Below the pieces are notes generated by a model. It saw nothing but the letters and a program-made list of their open reading frames with translations, did no database searches and was not told where the DNA came from. DNA of 64,000 bases. Origin: Pseudocercospora fijiensis CIRAD86 (Eukaryota; Ascomycota; Dothideomycetes; Mycosphaerellales; Mycosphaerellaceae). Shown piece by piece: positions 59,216 through 64,000 of this stretch. A program made the position numbers and the translations under genes. Every line of letters begins with the position of its first letter. Positions within the stretch are counted from its first letter, which is position 1. The stretch lies in assembly GCF_000340215.1 (NCBI RefSeq), contig NW_006921534.1:1421053-1485052 (forward strand), in the 5' to 3' direction.

Positions 59216-60494
59216 ATGATTCTACGGCAGCGTGCATGCAGGAGCCCACGAGCCATCAGCATACAGAGGCAACCACTGGCGACGACGACATGTCTCTCAC
59301 AATCTGCCCTGCACCGACTGGGCCAGCCTCTGCAGACCTACATCTCCACCTCGCGTGACCCGTACTTGAACCTTTCCATAGAGCACCACCTGCTTCAGAA
59401 GTCTCCGCCTGACTCGGCAGTGCTCTTTCTCTACGTCAACAGGCCCAGCGTCATCATCGGACGAAACCAGAACCCATGGCTCGAGGTCAATCTGGCCCTC
59501 CTCCACGCTGGTCGGCAAGCCCTGCCAACCGAGCCACCTGGAATTGGGGCTGTCGACTTGGTGCGCAGGCGCAGTGGAGGCGGCACCGTCTTTCACGACG
59601 AAGGGAATGTCAACTGGACAGTCATCTGTCCTTCGTCATCTTTCACGCGTGACAAGCACGCAGAAATGGTCGTGAGAGCACTCCGTAGCCGCGGCATTGA
59701 TAGAGCCAGAGTCAATGCACGACATGATATTGTGATGGACCAGGGTCAGCGTGGCCCTGATACAGACCCTAACGATACGCACAGCACTCCGTATGAAGCA
59801 ACAGATTTCGACACCCCTCGACCATTGAAGGTGTCTGGTTCTGCATACAAACTGACCGGGAAGCGAGCGCTGCACCACGGCACATGCTTGCTAAACAGTC
59901 CCAACCTCAACGTCATCCCGGATTACTTGCACTCGCCCGCAAAACCCTTCATGACTGCGCGTGGTGTTGAAAGTGTCAGCTCCCCTGTTGGCAATATTCT
60001 GTTGAGCAATGAAGATTTCGTTGGTGCTGTGCAAGCGCGCTTTGCCGAGGAGTACGGGCTATCTCCCGGCGAGGAGGCATTCGCAGTTGGAGATGAGTGG
60101 CTTGAGGACGGAAATGTCAAGCAGGGCTACGATGAGCTGAAGGTGCGTCAAATGCATATGGATAAGCGCTTAATAACGGTCACTGACAAGTTCGCAGTCA
60201 CTGGATTGGATGTACCTTCAAACGCCACAATTCACAATCAGTGCTGATGCTGCTCTTGCTCGCGAGCAGTCTCTGGACATTTCTGTCCGATATGGTGCCA
60301 TCAATGGAGTCGCACTGGATGGCTCGCCATTATCTGAGAAGGACCAGGCCGCTGAGATACTCTTCGGGCAGAGGATTCACGAGATCAAGTCATGGACGGA
60401 AGTACTAGGACGAGCGGGCCTACTGCCTTCAAGGTGTTCTCAGGTCCCTTCGATAGCTCAATGGTTCGAGCGTATGCTACCGCGAGTGCAATAG
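59216..60494 (+). CDS. AIM22: Mitochondrial lipoate-protein ligase (lipoyltransferase)
   Basis: Exons 59216-60142 and 60198-60494, separated by a 55-nt intron (GTGCGT..CAG, branch CTGAC), give 407 residues. Splicing restores LKSLDWMYLQTPQFTIS, the conserved start of the C-terminal accessory domain. The N-terminus is basic and Ser/Thr-rich, like a mitochondrial presequence. Catalytic landmarks are IGRNQNPWLEVN (81-92), RRRSGGGTVFHDEGN (117-131) and KVSGSAYK (205-212) with the active-site lysine, then HHGTCLL. It attaches lipoyl groups to E2 and H proteins in mitochondria. The short uORF ends directly at its ATG. The nearest gene, SOG2, is divergent and unrelated in function. Confidence 0.93.
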
Positions 60495-60799
60495 TTCTAA
60501 GAGACAGAAGGTCCAGCCCAAGTTTTGATATTGCCTGCATAATGCTGCCAAGACAATGTTGCAGCTCGGGCTTACCCGGGTTGCACAGCAGCCGATGGTG
60601 GAGGCTGAGGTCGTGCACAGTACTATGTGCCGGCTTATTCTTGTCAGTACGGCCCGCAGAGCCTCTCCTCTCCTAATTTGGTTAGCTTAGGAGTCTAGGG
60701 GTGGATTTGTATATAGAATTAGGTGTTTCTTCCTACTTATAATCGTTAAATAGAGAATAATCGTATTTCAAGCCTCGTACGCGTATTCTAACCGTTTCT
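60495..60799. other. 3-prime flank and border to RIP-mutated DNA
   Basis: Unmutated sequence continues to about 60,690. There the composition switches within a few tens of bases to TA-rich RIP-mutated DNA, showing that mutation did not spread into the ligase gene. Confidence 0.6.
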
Positions 60800-62512
60800 A
60801 AGAGCTATATAGCAACAATAGCACTAAGACCGACTCGTACGACTACTAGTAAGGCTCTAGTGCGATTAGACTAATAGATAGCCTTAAAGAAGAAGGTAAT
60901 AGAGCTTCTCGATAAGCTAATAAGTCCGCCGCTAATAAGAGGTAGTAGTACGAGTATAACGAGTTAAAAGAGTAGCTCCGCGAGTCGGTCTAGCGGCGGT
61001 AAGAAGGGTAAAGCGACTGCCGTAGAAGAGCCTAATCTAATCGACAGTCCCTCGGTACTACTAAGTAAGGAGACCGTAGTAGTACCGGCGGAGGCTTTAC
61101 TGCCTAATTTAGGTATATCTTCCTCTATTGCTACTTCTATTACCTCCTTTTTTAATGCTAAGTAGGAGGCCGCTACTACTACTAGCAACGCGGCTGCCCT
61201 CGCTGCTAGTAACGTACTAGTTACTACTCTAAGCTCTTTTAAATATAAGGTCTTCTATTATAGCGGACAATGGACGTTATTTAATATAGTAAAGAAGGGC
61301 GCCGCTCGACAGTTAGTAAGTAAGCCTATAACGTTTATTATAGCTCGTAAAGAGGAGGGTTAGAATAGCTATTCGTAGGCGGCGAAGGCGGCTTAGTTGC
61401 AAGGTTATTAGCGGCCGTAGAGGGTAGTTCTTCGAGCTAGTACGGATACGTAGAAGTTAGCCTTTAACGGCGACTAGTATTAAGCAGGTAATAAGATTGA
61501 AAGCGATAAGGTATATTAAATAGCGCTAGATAAGGCGGAAGCACTCGTGCTTGCTAAGCGGAAGAATGTCTTCGTAGATATAGACTTCTATATTAAACCT
61601 AAGGCAGTAGCGGCTATACTAGTTAGTAAGAAGCCGGCTTCTAATCTAACCTCTGTTTAGCTTACTAACGCCGGCGTTGTAATAGCTAAACTCGAGACTT
61701 AGAAGCGCTACGACTATTAGATTATCCGCGACTTCCTATATACGATAAAGGACTATAAGAACTTCTAGAAGGCTAGTAAGTATACGTGCTAGCGTAACCG
61801 GAAGCTAAAGGACTATAGTAAGAACTACTTTCTATTCTTCGAGGCGGCTATAATTGAGGGTTATAAAGCGATCGCTTCTAGTAAATAGAAGGTTAATAAG
61901 CAAACCGGCGCTCTCGAGGATAGGTTGCCGGTAAGGTTAGAAATTAAGCTAATAAAGAGGAAGGTCGAGAATGATTTATAGAAGAGTGCTATCCGGAAGA
62001 TAAGAGGTTACCGCCGTAGTAGTAACGAGGACGACTCGCCTCGTAAACTAGCCGTTAGAAGTAGTAGAATTCAGCCGATTATCTATAACAACTTTAGTAA
62101 GGACTTTAGTCGCATTCTAGACAGTAAACTGCGCGGCAGTAGCCTTATTGCTAGTATACTAAGTCGGACACCTATTCGAGCTCTAGTTAAGACTAGTTTG
62201 CGTAATACTAGACTGCTACGTAATATCGTTTAGTACGAGAAGCTAACGGTAGAATTCTTCGACTAGGTTGCCCTTTACCGCGATTTCTAGGATTATAACT
62301 ATTTACGGCCTTATATCGCCTATTTCGTCGGTATAGGATAGACGCTAGAGACTATCTATAACCTAACAAAGGACGACTAGCCGGCGGCACTTAACTAAGT
62401 AGATAGTATGCGGTTAAGACTAAAGAAAGCTATTATCGAGTTTATAAGGAAGAAACAGGATAAAGTTATAGCGGCGGAAGCAGCCGCTACTAAAGAAGGA
62501 GAGAACTTTTAA
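60800..62512 (+). pseudogene. Long collinear RIP-degraded frame of unknown protein
   Basis: A single plus-strand frame ends at TAA 62,510-62,512 and can be read back to about 60,800, some 570 codons. All interruptions are TAA or TAG. Features are an Ala/Ser/Thr-rich N-terminal part, then a globular-looking region (FKYKVFYYSGQWTLFN; KNVFVDIDFYIKPKAV; YLRPYIAYFVGIG) and a basic, Ala-rich C-terminus. No indels were noticed. I do not recognise the family. A minus-strand transposase lies 550 bases to the right, but whether they belong to one element is unknown. Confidence 0.5.
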
Positions 62513-63061
62513 GAATCTTAGCTTCCTTCCTATACCTTTCTTTGCATAACTACAATATATACAAACTTGTAATAAGCGGGAGATTTCTACGGTAATAGCA
62601 CTTATTTAGCCTATATGTAATTAATTAATATAATACGTTAGTTATAGTATAATATAAGTAATAGGCAAGGCTAGCGTTCGTATACATTCTTTATACCTCT
62701 GCGCTTCGGCGCTTGCCGCGCGCTAGTCTACCTAATTATATTACTCGAAATCGTTAAAATCTACCTCTTCTTCTACTTCTTCCTCGTTATCTTCCTTATA
62801 TAATAAACACAGCGCTTCTACGTCGTTAAGCACCGACGGCTCGTTGTTCTAAACCTACTATATCTATTAGGATTCTTCTAGGTCGAGCGCTATTATATTT
62901 TAAGCGTTACTAGCCGTCGACTCGAATTAGGAAGCATCGTACGGCAAATCTACCCCTTCGACGTTATAACTAGCAAAAGCGAAGAGCGTACGCGTACGGC
63001 GGCCTCTATATCGGTAGAGACAATATAGTAAGTAGTCCTAGAAGCTAAAGAACTTCGGCTG
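62513..63061. other. RIP-mutated spacer
   Basis: No frame or motif was recognised between the unknown relic frame and the transposase relic. It contains C/T-rich tracts near 62,760-62,800. Confidence 0.4.
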
Positions 63062-63975
63062 CTAGTTTCTATGCCTTTTAATCGTCTTCTTTAGCAGGTT
63101 AAAGCTACCTTCGATAGGATTCAAATCCGGCGAATACGGCGGTAAGTACTCGAGTCGGTGTCTAGCGTTAAGTATTACCTGTTTAATCCTCAATCTATAA
63201 TAGATACTAGCATTATCTATAACAAATATTATCGGCGGACTATCTTCGAGGCACGGCAACACCTGCTTAGTAATCCAGGTATAGAAGCGGTCACTATTAA
63301 TCGATCCTTAGTATATATAGGTATACGGCAAGTATCTATAAATCGTAAAAGCTAGCAGCACTAACTAACGCACCTCCCTCTTAGTATACTATACATCGAT
63401 ATAGGTTATACCTCTTAGAGACTATCTATACTTCCGCTAACCTATCTTCTAATTGCTAGTAGTCTTATCGATAAATACTAATCGATCTACCGGCTATTTT
63501 ACGTACCTAATCGTCTATAGAGCCCTTAGCAGTAGGTTACGCTCCTTCGCTTACCGCTTAACGTCCTTCCGCGTATATTTATTCCTTTTTAATACCCTAC
63601 TAATTAGAGTAGGTCGAAGCTTAATCTTACTACTTCCGCTATTATTTGTAGGGCGTAGCCTTACAAACTCGTCTTAAAGAGCTTAGATCATCTCTATAAA
63701 GTAGGCGTCCGGCCGGTCGTCGAGAAACGATAGTAGGAAGTCTACCTTAATAGTAAGGAGGGCTTCCTTCCGTCTACGGTATTACGTATCTATATTGTTA
63801 GTATATAGGGTGCTAAATAGCCGCCATTTCTATTAATATCGATATATAGAGCGGACAGACAATAGTAGCTTAGCAAAGCTATGTATTTGCTTAGTAGTAA
63901 AGCCTTTATTAAAGAGGTTAATTAGTTAGCCTTGCTAGTCGTCGTTAATACGAGCTTTCTTAACTATAACTGCTA
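63062..63975 (-). pseudogene. Tc1/mariner (IS630-like DDE) transposase relic
   Basis: The minus strand carries, in order, an N-terminal helix-turn-helix-like part (near 63,870-63,960, LFNKGFTTKQI), a second part with FLDDRPDAYFIEMI and SRVLKRNKYTRKDVKR, the first Asp in VFIDK, the second Asp in FVIDNASIYY, and the signature LPPYSPDLNPIEGSF with the catalytic Glu. About 300 codons are represented, normal for the family. The 63,062-63,262 part is uninterrupted; upstream has several TAG/TAA codons. The His expected after DNASI reads Tyr, typical of RIP. Terminal repeats were not identified, and the element may run past the window edge. Confidence 0.88.
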
Positions 63976-64000
63976 ACAACACCTTGGAAGGGTCTATACT

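Overview
The window looks like part of a nuclear genome of a filamentous ascomycete (Pezizomycotina; a Dothideomycete would fit but cannot be shown from here). The genes have short introns of 40-85 nt with GT..AG borders and CTAAC/CTGAC-type branch sites. Gene families include SOG2, a UPF0662/Cub1-type protein and a fungal SRPK-like kinase. Long stretches carry a very strong repeat-induced point mutation (RIP) signature: CA and TG dinucleotides are almost absent, TA is hugely enriched and CG is kept. Relic reading frames there are interrupted only by TAA and TAG.

Layout. Positions 1-37,000 are a nest of RIP-degraded mobile elements. They include two direct copies of a 2.8-kb repeat (1,620-4,402 and 10,945-13,731) and a minus-strand Ty3/gypsy relic (7,197-10,500). 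A plus-strand gypsy integrase tail with chromodomain lies at 13,732-14,235. A short element with terminal inverted repeats (14,678-15,958) contains a 254-base assembly gap. An unknown collinear relic frame covers 15,960-17,350. A Helitron RepHel relic lies on the minus strand (about 23,100-27,600). A further repeat at 34,270-36,395 is an inverted copy of 4,402-6,545. A small unmutated island (about 37,270-39,400) holds a protein-kinase gene and sits between inverted repeat arms. Positions 40,180-45,430 are a 5-kb minisatellite array with higher-order duplication.

The main gene island is 45,860-60,690. It holds an intronless fusion of a CoA-binding domain to O-acetylhomoserine sulfhydrylase (minus; strongly bacterial in character), a cupin-domain gene (minus), a possible small hypothetical gene, a UPF0662/Cub1-type gene (plus), ribosomal stalk protein P1 (plus), a SOG2-type RAM-pathway leucine-rich-repeat protein (minus), and a mitochondrial lipoate-protein ligase (plus). 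SOG2 and the ligase are divergent and share about 0.6 kb of upstream sequence. From 60,700 to the end the window returns to RIP-mutated DNA, with a long unknown relic frame and a Tc1/mariner-type transposase relic.

The genes do not form a pathway or cluster: they are mostly housekeeping genes bordered by heterochromatin-like repeats. The most notable items are the bacterial-type fusion enzyme directly beside the minisatellite and repeat block, the kinase gene between inverted repeat arms, and several long unknown reading frames that stay collinear despite saturation RIP.
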